Of a DNA stretch of 64,000 bases, positions 10,590-22,100 are shown piece by piece. This DNA comes from Delphinus delphis. Taxonomy: Eukaryota > Chordata > Mammalia > Artiodactyla > Delphinidae. Position 1 is the first letter of the stretch. The number at the start of each line of letters is the position of its first letter. The notes below the pieces were generated by a model, which made no database searches, was not told the DNA's origin, and saw only the letters and a list, made by a program, of their open reading frames with translations. The DNA is taken from contig NC_082701.1 in the NCBI RefSeq assembly GCF_949987515.2, positions 41,495,755 to 41,559,754 on the forward strand. Reading direction: 5' to 3'. Made by a program: the position numbers and the translations under genes.

Positions 10590-11035
10590 CATGGTCCAAC
10601 CCACCTCTCCTGTCTCATTTCCTGCCATATTCCAGACTCGTTTCTCCCCTTTACCACATTAGACTTCTCTCAGGCCTTACATGTTGTCTTTATCCCTTTA
10701 TCCTTCCAGCCACAGGGCCTCTGCACGTGCTGTTTCCTCTGCCTGGATTGTTCTTCTCTCCCCCTCACCTGGTTAACTCTTACCATCCTTCTGATCTCAG
10801 CCCACTTTCTCAGAGAAGCCATCCCTGGCCTTTCTGAACACTGAACAGGTTGAAGTCTCCTCACATCCCATGCACCTCATCTGTGCGTGCGTGTGTGCGC
10901 GCGTGTGTGTGATTTTCCTTCACTCTACTCCCTGAGCTCCTTGGAGACAGAGACAGTGTTCATGTTACTTGGTACAGTATCTCCCACAAGCTGCACAGAG
11001 CAAGTACCCAGCAAACATTTAATGAGTGAATGAAT
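10590..11035 (+). mobile_element. L2 3' end
   Basis: 'cctctgcacgtgctgtttcc', 'ttctcagagaagccatccct', 'ctccctgagctccttggaga' and 'gcaaacatttaatgagtgaa' follow the order of the L2 LINE 3' region in sense orientation. It contains a short TG/CG-rich patch at about 10,885-10,912. Confidence 0.7.
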
Positions 11036-11071
11036 CCCCAAGTTTCTGTTTCTATTTATTTACGGTTAAAA

Positions 11072-11453
11072 GTTGGGTAGGAAGGACTTCCCTGGCGGCA
11101 CGGTGGTTGAGAATCTGCCTGACTATGCAGGGGACACGGGTTCGAGCCCTGGTCCGGGAAGATCCCACATGCTGCAGAGCAACAAAGCCCGTGCACCACA
11201 ACTACTGAGCCTGCGCTCTAGAGCCCGCGAAGCCACAACTGCTGAGCCTGTGTGACACAACTACTGAATTCTGCGCACCTAGAGCCAGTGCTTCTCAACA
11301 AGAGAAGCCATTGCAATGAGAAGCCCGCACAATGCAACAAAGAGTAGCCCCCGCTCGCCGCAACTAGAGAAAGCCCGTGCGCAGCAACAAAGACCCAGTG
11401 CAGCCAAAAATAAAAATAATTAATTAAATTTAAAAAAAAATGTTGGGTAGGAA
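11072..11453 (+). mobile_element. CHR-type SINE, long subtype, with TSD
   Basis: The SINE body is 11084-11441. It opens with a tRNA-related head: A-box region 'ggcggcacggtggttgag' and B-box 'ggttcgagccc'. A tRNA-unrelated part with repeated 'acaactactgagcc' units follows and it ends in an A-rich tail. A 12-bp direct repeat (gttgggtaggaa) is at 11072-11083 and 11442-11453. Confidence 0.9.
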
Positions 11454-12220
11454 CAGTTTCAGGAGGTGGGAAGATCGATAGTCCAGACAGGACATAAGTT
11501 TGAGACAGCTGTGAGACATCCAAGAGTGTTGTCAGGTAGGCAGTCAGACACGGGAGCCTGGAGCTCAGAGGAGAGGTCTGCATTCAGGTGATACATTAGG
11601 GGTAATATTATATCACCGTTCTTTAATGTTGTATGAAATGACTTAAAGGGGAGGAGATAGGGAGTGAAGAGAAGAGGACTAGGGAGAGCTCCAGCTTTCA
11701 GAGATCAGGTAGAGGAGGAGACCTCCTAAAGGCCGCCGAGGAGGGGTAGCCAGTGAAATAAGAGGAAAATTAAGAAAGTGCGGATTCAGGACTTCCCTGC
11801 GGGTCCAGTGGTTAAGACTTCACTCTTCCACTGTAGGGGGCGTGGGTTCGATCCCTGGTTGGGGAACTAAGTGCCCGCCTGCCACCTGGCATGGCCAAAA
11901 ACCAACTGACAAACAAGAAAGTGTGATATTACGAATCCCAGAGAGCAGAATGTTTCGAGACAAGAGTAGGAAATTGGGTTGAGTGATGCCGAGCATCTGA
12001 GTAAGATGTCCCTGTAGAGGTACAAGAAAGGGTCCATATAGAGGTGCTTGGGGTCCTTGATGAGCCATTTCAATGGAGTCACGAGAGAGACGTGAAGACT
12101 GGAGCGGCTGGAAGCGTAAAGGGGGGAGGGCGAGGGAGGAATGGAGGTGATGTGTATGGATGTGTGTAGGTGAAGAGAGCGGGTTGCTGGAGGGAGATGT
12201 TAAGGAAAGGTTTTCTAAAG
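11454..12220 (+). repeat. Unnamed long ancient repeat, fragment 1b
   Basis: 'aagtttgagacagctgtgag', 'gacatccaagagtgttgtca' and 'gcctggagctcagaggagag' parallel 26,340-26,440 and 49,020-49,060. It is interrupted by a SINE at 11781-11914. Orientation is the same as the other copies in the window. Confidence 0.5.
11772..11923 (+). mobile_element. Short tRNA-derived SINE with TSD
   Basis: Body 11781-11914: 'acttccctgcgggtccagtg' head with A-box, and B-box 'ggttcgatccc' followed by 'tggttggggaactaag'. A 9-bp direct repeat (aagaaagtg) lies at 11772-11780 and 11915-11923. The tail is short and lacks the long tRNA-unrelated part. Confidence 0.8.
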
Positions 12221-12789
12221 ATGTGACATTGCAGTGCACGTGTGTGTCAGGATGTGAATGTGTGTGAGTGTGTGGTGCCTTTGTCCCTGTGTGTGTTTGC
12301 GTGTGTATCCTTGTGCATTGACTGTGTATTTGATTCTCAAGGAATTTGAAATGGTGGCCTTGTGGCTCAGATCTTTATTTAGCATTATAAATCAATGTTT
12401 ATATATTTCGAATCCATAGGGCATAGAACTCATTGGTTCTCTGCTTTTTATAGTTGATGAGATTAAAATAAAGCCACGAAGTGACTTATATGAGGCAGTA
12501 GGCAAATTATGGGTCTTAGCAGGGCACAGAAACACACCTAAGGAATGTTGTTGGAATTCAACACGTGTAGTGACCCATAATAATCTTTTAAAACTCCAAC
12601 CATCATGCTACGTCGTATAATTTTTAAACAGATGATCTGCATTTTTCAGCTTAGAGGATTAACAGCTATGCTAAATGGTAAGGAGGAGGTCAATACGAAT
12701 TTAATTCAATAGGAATTTAAAACCTCACAAATCCAAACAGGGGACTCATTTCCAACGGGCAAGAATTTACGATGTCATTTTCATCACAG

Positions 12790-12935
12790 GCCATATATGA
12801 GCGCCTTTTCTGTTGGATTGTTTCTCGCATCAATGATATTATTGAGGTCAAGAACTCTGACACCACCATCCACGGGAAGAACACGGTTATAGGTGTCTTG
12901 GATATCTACGGCTTTGAAATCTTCGACAACAACAG
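12790..12935 (+). CDS. MYO1D: MYO1D coding exon (window exon 5, switch II)
   Basis: 146 nt, 48 full codons plus two bases of a Ser codon (AG|C). It encodes [20 protein letters not shown] and [16 protein letters not shown]. The DIYGFE at 12901-12918 is switch II, which senses the gamma-phosphate of ATP and couples it to the relay helix. The acceptor is cacag; the donor is gtaaac at 12936. Confidence 0.96.
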
Positions 12936-13012
12936 GTAAACCGGATAAGGTACTGAAAGCCCTATTGTTTTTTGTTTGTTTGGTTGAGCCTAATTGACTC
13001 CTTTTCTTGCAG
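12936..13012 (+). other. MYO1D: Very short MYO1D intron (77 nt)
   Basis: gtaaac at the start and cttgcag at the end. Candidate branch points are the A at 12993 (ctaat) and at 12997 (ttgac), both near the lower limit of distance to the acceptor. It splits the Ser codon just after the switch II segment. All other complete introns here exceed 1.1 kb. Confidence 0.92.
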
Positions 13013-13127
13013 CTTTGAACAATTCTGCATCAATTACTGCAATGAGAAGCTCCAGCAGCTGTTTATTCAGCTGGTCCTGAAGCAAGAACAGGAGGAGTAC
13101 CAGCGGGAAGGGATCCCCTGGAAGCAC
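13013..13127 (+). CDS. MYO1D: MYO1D coding exon (window exon 6, relay helix)
   Basis: 115 nt: the last base of a split Ser codon plus 38 codons, [20 protein letters not shown] to [11 protein letters not shown], ending in phase 0. '[16 protein letters not shown]' followed by 'F...L..EQEEY..EGI.W' is the relay helix and relay loop signature of all myosins. Donor gtgagt at 13128. Confidence 0.96.
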
Positions 13128-14689
13128 GTGAGTGGACTCGTACAGACTGTTCACGATAACGTCAACTCTTAGCATCTTGGGTACCTGCTGGTCTTCTTGG
13201 GTGCTTGAAACACCTAAACCTTAGCTTTCCTTTTTAGGATATTGAAATATTACAGTTCATTTTCAGGGTTGATAGGTGGGATTTCTCTAATTTGGTCGGA
13301 GTCTGGTTGGTGCCCAGAAAAGGCTGAGTTGAAAATCAGTAAACTTATGTTCACTTTACAGCTGGTACCACATAGGTTTTTTGATTCACATTTGTTAGAG
13401 TTTAGCATCATTTATAAGTTATTCAGAGCAGCAACTTACGCCTTCAATTGGCTGAACTTTGCTTCCAACTGAGTTTCTTCCCCTTCCTTCTTTCTTTTTT
13501 TGCTCTTATTTCTCCTTTTTTCTTCTCCTACTTTGTAAGCCAAGTGGCATTTTATTGTCTTTGGTTAATGAGGTTCATATTCCCTGAAACCCATGCATGA
13601 AAACAGGTGTATTAACTTTGATTTCCATTTACTTTCCTTTGTGTCACACAACAGTTATCACCTCTCTTCTCCTGGCTCTCTGTGAACTTTGTATTTGTCA
13701 CTAGTCCGATAAGATACAGCCAGACAGTATGATTGATGCAGGGTGCAATACCACAGATCACAGCTAAAAACATGACAGTTAGACCTCCTGTTCACGATAG
13801 AAATGGGACCTTGTAATTTTCTTTGAAATTTGTATTTTTAAACAATTTTGAGGACAGACGTAAAGAAATCAAAAACTTCTCTGAGTTTCCGTAAATTTCT
13901 GTGTTTATCCTTTTGCCAAATAGTATAGATAATGAAGTCCGTATTTGTATTTTGATATCCAGTGTAAGCAGTAAAAAGCTATTTGAAATGCTGTATTTAA
14001 ATTACTTTTATATTCCTTCCCATCTTCCTACTTTCCATCTCCTCTCATTCAGAAAAAGGAGATACTGGTATGATAACCAGCTTTCCTGCTTCAAATTTCT
14101 TCTTTGCCTTCCATCCATCGTGTGTTAAATGTTAGAATACTGTAACAATTTTGTTCAAGTATAGTAGTATGAATTCTACATATTTACAAATAAAGCAAAG
14201 GGTGTATTATTTTTAATAGGAATACCTACAGTTTTGATTCAAAGAGTGAAGTCTCATTGCATATTTAAGATGGAATTCAATTCAGTTAAGTTTACACGCA
14301 GCTTTCTTAGAACGAATCTGTTGCATAACATAATACACGATTATAACTGGGGCTTAGGTTTTTATAGCAAACTTAATCATAAAACTTGTTATTCAGATGT
14401 GGTTCAGAGATACTGGTCCAAAATACCCTTTAACAATCAGAATATCAAATTCCACAGGCATAGTTGATAAAGGGAAAAGTCAACAGTTGCAGGAGACTAT
14501 TCCAAGCATCTGAAAAAGGAGCAAAAGCCCTTTAAAACAATTCTTAGTGAAATAAAGCAAGAAAAATATGACCTAGCGGTAACAGAAAGCTCACTCCAAA
14601 ATAATAGTTACTGAATACAGCCCGGGTCCCCAAATTAGGATCTCCATTCTGGGCAAGTATTTCCTTTAAAAACCCCAAACTTTAGAACA

Positions 14690-15160
14690 TAGTGATTAAT
14701 TAAAAAAAAATTATTATGGAAAATTTCAAGCACACATAAGAGCAGAGGTCACAATATAATAAACTCCTTGTACCCATCACTCAGCTTTAATAGTTATCAG
14801 GGAATTGCCAGTCTTGTGTCATCTGTACCCCACCCACCCCCAGATTATTTTGAAGCAAATCTCAGACATCACATTATTTCATCTGTAAATATTTCAGTGT
14901 GTTTCTCTAAAAGATAAAGACTTTTATAAAAAACCATAGGCACGACACCATTATCACACCTAAAAAATTAACAGTAATTCCTTAATGTCATCAAATATGC
15001 AGCCAGTGTTCACATTTCACATTTCCTCAATTGTCTTAGAGCTTTTGGTTTTGCTTTTACAGTTTGTTTGAATTTGGATCCAAATAAGTTACTTACGCTG
15101 TGATTGGTTGATACGCCTCTTGAACATCCATCGGTTTTCTCCTCTCTCCCCTCCCTCCCT

Positions 15161-15207
<47 letters not shown>

Positions 15208-15430
15208 CCTTGCAATCTTTTGTTGAGAGAATAAGTCATTTGTTCTTTAGAGTTTCCCACTGTCTGGATTTTGCTAATGGGGTTCCCGAGGTGTCACCTA
15301 ATCTGTTTCTCTGTTCCTTATACGTCTTGTACATTGGTTATTAGATCTAGAGTCTTGACTGGTGTCGGGATCACCGTCTATTTCATAGGTGGTATGTGAA
15401 CTTCCACCAAGAGATTCATAATGTCTTGTC
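14690..15430 (+). mobile_element. Ancient L1 3'-region-type repeat
   Basis: 'tgtacccatcactcagcttt', 'ttttgaagcaaatctcagac', 'atttcatctgtaaatatttc', 'taattccttaatgtcatcaa' and 'gagtttcccactgtctggat' follow the order of an old L1-type 3' sequence as I remember it. The family assignment is less sure than the fact that it is an interspersed repeat. Confidence 0.5.
15148..15202. repeat. (CCCT)n/(CT)n polypyrimidine tract
   Basis: CCCT repeats run into an uninterrupted CT run of about 36 nt. Mirror-symmetric polypyrimidine of this kind can form triplex DNA. In the pre-mRNA it is a CU-rich stretch that PTB-type proteins could bind. Confidence 0.9.
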
Positions 15431-15949
15431 TCCCTAATTGATTCGCCTTTACATGATTTTGGTGCAAGTTTACAAGTCATTTTTAGGTGCTGAGAACTTG
15501 ACTCTCAGGCACAAAGCTGCTCTATTTGGAGTGAGGGTGGGAGCCCCAGAGCCCTGTGCCCCTGAGCCATCCCCTCTCATCTCTCTTTGTCCCCTGCATC
15601 CGCTAAGAAACCTCCTGGGAATACCAGGTTGCTGGAAGAACCTAGTTTGAAACCCACGACTGTAAGCAATGTTTGAAGCCACATTAAACTGTGAACCAGA
15701 AGCTACTGGACTCTTCAGCAAAGACTAATCACTTTTAGTTACACAGTTGGAATTTGGGGAACTTAATTCTTTTGTTCTTGGCACAAAAGAATTAGTCACA
15801 AAGTCACAAAGTCTACAATTTCAGCTGTTAATTAATACAGAGTTCCTGCTTTTTGAATATTTTAAGCATATTTTTTCCAAAGATAGAAATAACTTTTCTC
15901 CATAATGAGAAATGTAATAAGTGCCCACAATAAAAGCGAATACTTAGAC

Positions 15950-16153
15950 CAGGGCTTCTCCATCTCTGTACTAACACTTTAGACCCGATAACTGTTGTGA
16001 GTCTGTCCTGTGCTTTGTAGGATGTTTAGTAGTATCCCTGGCCTCTTCCCACTGGATGCCAGCAGCATTTTACTAGTCACGACCACCTGAAATGTCTCCA
16101 GACATTGCCAAATGCCCCTGGGCGGCAGAGTCACCCTCTATTGAGAATCACTG
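15950..16153 (-). mobile_element. MER5A-like hAT non-autonomous DNA transposon
   Basis: Ends read 'cagggcttctcca' and 'ttgagaatcactg', which are the reverse-complement termini of MER5A. Inside are 'atgtttagtagtatccctgg', 'ctggatgccagcagcatttt' and 'tgtctccagacattgccaaa', in the expected order for minus orientation. Close to full length. Confidence 0.8.
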
Positions 16154-17060
16154 ATTTAGACAAACCAGAAAAGTATAAAAAACAAAGTTTGCAGAAAAGC
16201 CACCCAGTTTGCAGACTTTCAGTCCATGGAATACAGAGGAGGACTTGCATGACTAGGGATGGAGCTGAAAGCCACAGACAGATAGCTGGCACGAGCCCTT
16301 GGATTTTAAATAGCATTGAACAGGGATCCATGAGACACAGTAATACTCTATTGTGAGTGTGTCGATCTTACAGAAGGTAGTGGGGACGACTCCCAGTTCA
16401 AGTACCTCCTAAATGAGGTGGGACACATCAACACACAAGATTAAAATGTATAAGCTGCCCGTCTTCAAATGAGGTACTACAGCTTTCCTGAGTCAGGGCC
16501 ATGTGTGCTTTCTGTGTGTATGTAGGCTGCAGCTATCAGAATAGACAGGTGTAGGAGAGGATTATTACACAGACCTTGTGTGTGCTGAGATGGCTAGAGA
16601 GCATGCAGTTATTTACAACTTTATTCAGCCTTGTGGAAGCAAATGCAAAGCTTCTTCTTATCCTTTACGGATACTTATATCTCAGAATTAAATTTTTTAT
16701 ATTGTACCCTGGAAACCTCTGTTAGACCCATGTGTGCTTTTTAACTTTTGGAAAACTGAAGGAGATACTCTTGGGGATTTTTAGTCAGCCAGGGCCGTGT
16801 AACTAAAAATGCAAGTTCTCGGAAACACCTTAACTCCATCAAGTTCAATATCAATGAATACCTCAAGGTTATTTGTTGGTACTTAGTGGAATCTGGGTCT
16901 TGCGGTTAACAGCCAACAGATTGAGGGTCTGATGAATAAGATTAGGTGCAGGATATGAAGACAGGATTAAAACAAGAGTTAGAGAAGGGAGAAACATTAC
17001 TTTATAATTTTTGCCTGGAGCTGTACTCATTTAAGACAAAATGTTTTATGATTAAAAAGT

Positions 17061-17384
17061 CCACAAATACATTTTTTAAAATAAATTTATTTATTTGTTT
17101 GTTTTTATTTTTGGCTGTGTTGGGTCTTCGTTGCTGGGCACGGGCTTTCTCTTGTGGCGAGCAGGGGCTACTCTTCCTTGCGGTTCGCGGGCTTCTCATT
17201 GTCGTGGCCTCTCTTGTTGTGGAGCACGGGCTGTAGAGCGCAGGCTCAGTAGCTGTGGCGCACGCACTTAGCTGCTCCTCGACATGTGGGATCTTCCCTG
17301 GCCAGGGTTCGAGCCCATGTCCTCTGCATCGGCAGGCGGATGCTCAACCACTGCACCACCAGGGAAGCCCCACAAATACATTTT
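17061..17384 (-). mobile_element. CHR-type SINE, long subtype, antisense, with TSD
   Basis: Body 17,076-17,370: reversed A-rich tail, 'ttttggctgtgttgggtctt', 'cttctcattgtcgtggcctc', then the reversed tRNA head with B-box 'gggttcgagccc' and 'accagggaagcc'. A 15-bp direct repeat (ccacaaatacatttt) is at 17,061-17,075 and 17,370-17,384 and shares one C with the SINE end. Confidence 0.9.
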
Positions 17385-17556
17385 AAAAAAAACCTCTGTT
17401 AGAATGTGTGCTCATTTTAGCGTTATCCCTCATTAGTGTAGTTCACCTCTTTGACGCCAAAGTGACTTAAATTCCTGATACATATGGAGGCATTGCTGTT
17501 GCACCTGTTCCTGGTTTCCGTTCCCTCTGGAATTGCCCCTTTGCTGTGTCCTACAG

Positions 17557-17727
17557 ATTGATTACTTCAACAATCAGATCATCGTGGACCTCGTGGAGCA
17601 GCAGCACAGGGGCATCATTGCCATCCTGGATGACGCCTGCATGAATGTCGGCAAAGTCACCGATGAGATGTTCCTGGAAGCGCTTAACAGTAAATTGGGC
17701 AAACATGGTCATTTTTCCAGCCGAAAG
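17557..17727 (+). CDS. MYO1D: MYO1D coding exon (window exon 7)
   Basis: Fifty-seven codons, [20 protein letters not shown] to [15 protein letters not shown], phase 0 at both ends. It encodes the segment after the relay: '[18 protein letters not shown]' is the class I version of the GI-LDEE motif of other myosins. QQHRG and KHGHF differ from the human form I remember (QQHKG, KHAHF). The donor gtagtg at 17728 is weak. Confidence 0.96.
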
Positions 17728-20700
17728 GTAGTGTGTATAATGAGAACTTCCTCTCATTTTGATCATTAAGATTTTCCTCATTGTTTGACAGAATTAAATG
17801 ACTTTATATGTTGGGTTGAAAGAATGTCCACTCAAGTGAGAAGGACCATAAACATCCATGAAATGATGTATTGCTGTGGATAAATTCCGCCTTTCTGGTT
17901 TATAGGATAGTGAGATTGATAGACATCATAATGTCCAGGAGAGGGCGCTCTAGACTATTCAATTTGCTAGAGGTAGGAAAAATGAACATGATTCTTTAGA
18001 AAGCATGATGTCATTTATAACCAATAGATACAGAGTCCTTGTTCATGTGCTAGGATTTTGCTCCTGCATCTGATAATTCTGGCACTGAAAATAGCTTTTG
18101 TCCTTGACTTTTTACTGTAATCCTCAGTTACAAAAATGTAGTATGTGTTCTCTGCTGTAGTTCTTCCGACTATGTGACTTTCTTGAAAACAGAGAAATTC
18201 TAGCTGAAATCCTAGTGTTACAAGGAAACTCATTCCTGAAATGAATGGTTATCCTTCTTAAGTCCCTATTTTTCACATTCTAAAAATGTTATAAGCAGAT
18301 CGTATCTCCATGATAGTTGGTGGCAGTCGTGGTTATCCGACATTTGTGCTGTGCCTTGCATATAGTATGTTTGCCGTAATACTTGGCATAGAAGAGACAC
18401 GCCATCACCCCTAGGTGTTCCCTACAAATGTAGGCTTGTCTAACAACCATAAACTGAAGGAAAAACAGGCCCCATTCTTCTTCACTTCCAGAAGGAAAGG
18501 GGCCAACGTTTCTGCTCCTCCATAATTCCATATAAATCTATGACCCACTGCCACTTTTTAGCATGAATAAATCTGTATTCTGACTTTGTCCCTTCTGAAA
18601 TTATGTAATCAGAACAGTAAGATTCCCCAACTAACTGGAGAAAGCACAGATCATCAAGAAATAGATTACTGGCTGATATTTATTTTAGACTAGTTTATTT
18701 CTAACATATTCTCCTTGGTCTGTTACTGAGGACTAACTTGTAGCGTGCTGTAAGTCAGCTTTCAGATGCTACAGTCTGATCTTTGACATTAGGGGTCTAG
18801 CTAGGGTTATTCCTTCAGTCATTTCCTATTTATAACACAGATACTTAAGTGCGTCTCATTTTCCAGGTACAATCCTGGGTGCTGGGGACAGAGCAGTGAG
18901 CCAAGTTAGAAGCCACGTAAATAATTCAGAGTGGTGCTTTTAAAGACGGCATGATTACAGGGCAAATGTCCTGTCTCTGAGGGGTTGGGTATAAATGTCC
19001 TTTATAATCACAATTCAGGTTTTGGAGACTCGCCTGGCATTGGTAGACAATCTGTGTTTGTTAAATTCAGTTGAATTGGTCACAATCATACCAAATAGAT
19101 CTTATGAAATATTGAATTCCAAACTAAAACAGGCAAGGCTCCACTTTGTTTAAATAAATAACTATGATTCTCATGTGAGAAATCACTTCATTTTGTTATG
19201 TTTCACCTTGGCCATTTATACACTCGAATTTATCAACCAAATATTTTGAAACATAATTTCATATTTACAGTAGAAACTGTACATACGGTACTTTTAAGCA
19301 GCTGCTACTGACTTGATAGGAAATGCTAAATAGTAATTTATCTGTGGAGGTGGAATTTTTTTTTTTTTTTTTTTTTTTAATGTGGGAGCCCAGGTTTTCC
19401 CAACTCTCAGACCAGGTGGCTCCTTTCTCCCTCAGCATCCTCCCCCAGACAAATCCTGAGATGGAAGTTTTTTGTGTGTTCTTTTCTGGGATTTTTGCCT
19501 AATGAAGGAAAGAAATGAAATAACCAAGCTGTCAGGATATTTCCATCACTATGAGTCTTTCTGTTAAATAAATGCTATTATTCTGTATGTTAAAGCAGGT
19601 ATTATCATTGCTATTGGTTATTAATGATTAGCTAGAATTATTGGCAGGTTAAATAAGGAGTTTCTGGCTTATGCTTATTTAGGGGCTAAATTGTTTCTCA
19701 TGCCTTAAAGTTATCATGGAGAGGCAGGCAGATGATCCAATAAACCATAAAATAACTGTAAAATATTATTAACATATAAAGTTGAATGATAAATACATAA
19801 CTTGTACTATTTTTTATAAAATAAAGAAAAATCTAAAAACTTCTGTGTTTAGATCAGTTAAGACTTGGCAGTATCCAAATGTAAGAATATTCAATTATAA
19901 TAGTATAGATATCTCTTGGGTCCTTTTCCTTTGGGCATTTGATAAGTAAAAGGGTTTTGTAAAAGTGGTTCATAAGAGAGAGAGAAGGAAAGAGGAATTA
20001 AATGAGACCCCTCTGAATGTTAGACACTTTGGTCTCCATAGTTCATTTAACCTCCAGACCAACTCTGAAATAAGTGATTACTAAAGGAAACAGAGCAAGT
20101 AGGTGGGAGAGCCAAGATTGGAACCTCGGAAGTCTGACACTGACTTCCTGTAATTATTCATTTGTTGAATTAATAGGCTAATTATTCCTTTAATAATCTA
20201 GACATCCACATAGAACCCACCAGCCTGGTTAGGGTTGTTTGTATGTAACTGCACTCGATGCTTAGGGATTCTTAGACGTCTGCTTTTGAATCTGTAGGAT
20301 ATCAAGTGATCCTTCACAGGGCGGTCAAAGAATCTAGGTGCTACTGTAATAAGGAAATTGCAGAAAGTTATAGAGACCCAGGGCTATATAAAAACTGCCT
20401 TCCCATAAAGTTCCTCTTCAGTGAGAAACAGCCGCAGAAGGTTGATCTGGGAAGCGATAGACCTGGAGTCCCGGCTTAGCAGAAGACAGGTGAGCCAGGT
20501 TGTTGTGTACATAGGAGAGCACAGACGTTGCATTCAGTCCCAAGAATCCTTCCCAGAGCTACCGCTTACCAGCTGGACCTTGGGCCCGTTACCTAATCTC
20601 TTTGAACCTTAGTTTCCATGTATGTAAAAGAGAGCCCATAATACTTAGGTTAGATGTCAGTTGTGAGTATGGAATGAGATGTCCATGCCTAGGAGGTAGC

Positions 20701-21223
20701 AAACCCTCAATATGGTCCTCCTTAAGTGGGACATGGAGGAGAAAGAGACTCTGTCAGTCAAGGTAGGCTGGGCTGTGTTAAGATAGCAGCCAAGATTTAA
20801 GTGTCATAGACAATAGAAGTCCCTCCCAGGGAACCAGCCTTCTTCCATCTTCTGGCTCTTCCAGCCCCTGGGGACTATCCTTCTCTGCATCCAACTAGTG
20901 GGAGGTGAAAAGAAAGTACAGAGGAGAATCACCCACTTCTTACCTGCTTTGGCCTTGAACAGCCTCAGCTCACTTGAACTCACCTTCCATCATCCAGAAC
21001 TTGGTCCCTCGGCCAAGAAATGAAGTCTGACTATGTGGACTTCTGGTGAAAGTTCTCAGTCTTTACCACATGTGCCAAATTAAATCAAGCCCCACTCAGT
21101 GTGATTTCCTTCCTAATGATATCGTGATTTGTGACATGATTATCCTCTCCTGTTAAGTTGGAATATATTTTTAGGGAAGAGAGAATGTCTGTTTTCAAGA
21201 TCATCCCCTTCTTGATTTCTTAG
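17728..21223 (+). other. MYO1D: MYO1D intron, mostly without recognised elements
   Basis: 3496 bp. A MIR lies at about 20,530-20,730 and a weaker MIR-like match at 20,035-20,150. 18,815-18,900 recalls the start of the unnamed long repeat ('gggtgctggggacagagcag'). A run of 23 T is at 19,357-19,379. Elsewhere I see nothing. Confidence 0.65.
20530..20730 (+). mobile_element. MIR SINE
   Basis: 'ccgcttaccagctggacctt', 'cctaatctctttgaacctta' and 'gtttccatgtatgtaaaaga' show the MIR core in plus orientation. Diverged. Confidence 0.65.
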
Positions 21224-21294
21224 CTCTGCGCCTCGGACAAAATCCTGGAGTTTGATCGAGATTTTCGAATTCGACATTACGCAGGTGACGTGGT
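21224..21294 (+). CDS. MYO1D: MYO1D coding exon (window exon 8)
   Basis: 71 nt: LCASDKILEFDRDFRIRHYA then GDV and the first two bases of a Val codon (GT|C). 'F.I.HYAG.V.Y' is the conserved strand of the lower 50K domain in all myosins. Donor gtgagt at 21,295 is strong. Confidence 0.95.
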
Positions 21295-21479
21295 GTGAGT
21301 ATCTTACTTTGGTACCCGATGTGCTGATTTGCATGCAGCCTCGCTTCAGAAAATATAGTCAAGGAAAATGGAAATTGCTTTTCGTATTCATTTGCATTTT
21401 CCAGCCATTTCATATGCCAGTATATTTTAATTTCTTCACTTAAAACATTGCCATAGCTTCATTCATCCCTTGCTTTTCA

Positions 21480-21955
21480 AACATTTATTGAAGACACACC
21501 ACGTGACCATACACAGTTCCTGGCATTGTTGGCACTCAGTCAGAATCAGCTGATGGTTAAATAAACCATGGAAGTACGTTAAGAACTGGGATAGAAAGGT
21601 GGGTAATATGGGCCGTGCCCTGAAGAAGCTAACAGTTTAGTGGAGGATACAGGCAGAATACATGATAAGTCGTTATAATGGAGAACAGAAAGGGTTAAAT
21701 TGGAGACACGCAAGGCATTATGGGAACACTGCGGAGGAGTAATTAACCCAGAGTGAGGAGTGTGGCCAAGCCTTGTAGGAAGTGATGTCCCAGCTGAGTC
21801 CTAGAAGTAAAAGAGGCTTAGTCAGAAGACAGAATTAGGAAGAGAAGAGTAAGAGAGGGCATTCCAAGCAGAAGAGATAGCAGGCCTGCAGGCCCAGAGG
21901 TGAAAGTCACCATTGTACATAAAGAACTACTAGTGGTTGGGTAACTATATGAGCA
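21480..21955 (+). repeat. Unnamed long ancient repeat, fragment 2
   Basis: 'gccctgaagaagctaacagt', 'ttccaagcagaagagatagc' and 'aggcctgcaggcccagaggt' follow the same order as the copies at 25,440 and 48,270. Same orientation as those copies. Confidence 0.5.
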
Positions 21956-22100
21956 AAAACCAGTTTACCATATGAATTTTCAAATGTTATTTGAAAAAGT
22001 GAAATTCTCACAAGCTACATTTTCTGATTATAGTACAATAAAAGTAGAAATTGGGGAAGAAAATGAAACTAAAAAAATATAACCACCTTAGTATTTTCAT

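Larger units (their letters stand above)
8499..12789 (+). other. MYO1D: MYO1D intron with LTR-like repeat, L1, L2 and two SINEs
   Basis: 4291 bp. In order: an old LTR-like repeat split by a CA/CG microsatellite (8519-9470), an antisense L1 fragment (9745-10215), an unnamed long repeat (10270-10560 and 11454-12220), an L2 3' end (10590-11035), a dimer-type CHR SINE (11084-11441) and a shorter SINE (11781-11914). 12,230-12,310 is TG-rich. 12,310-12,789 shows nothing I recognise. Confidence 0.7.
13128..17556 (+). other. MYO1D: MYO1D intron with L1 3'-type sequence, MER5 and SINE
   Basis: 4429 bp. 13,128-14,690 shows nothing I recognise. Then come an old L1 3'-end-type region (about 14,690-15,430) with an inner CT repeat, a MER5A-like element (15,950-16,153) and an antisense CHR SINE (17,061-17,384). 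Confidence 0.7.

Noticed and set aside
11084..11160. tRNA-like segment with A and B boxes
   Set aside because: It is the head of a SINE with a tail and TSD, not a functional tRNA gene; the same holds for the heads of the other SINEs.
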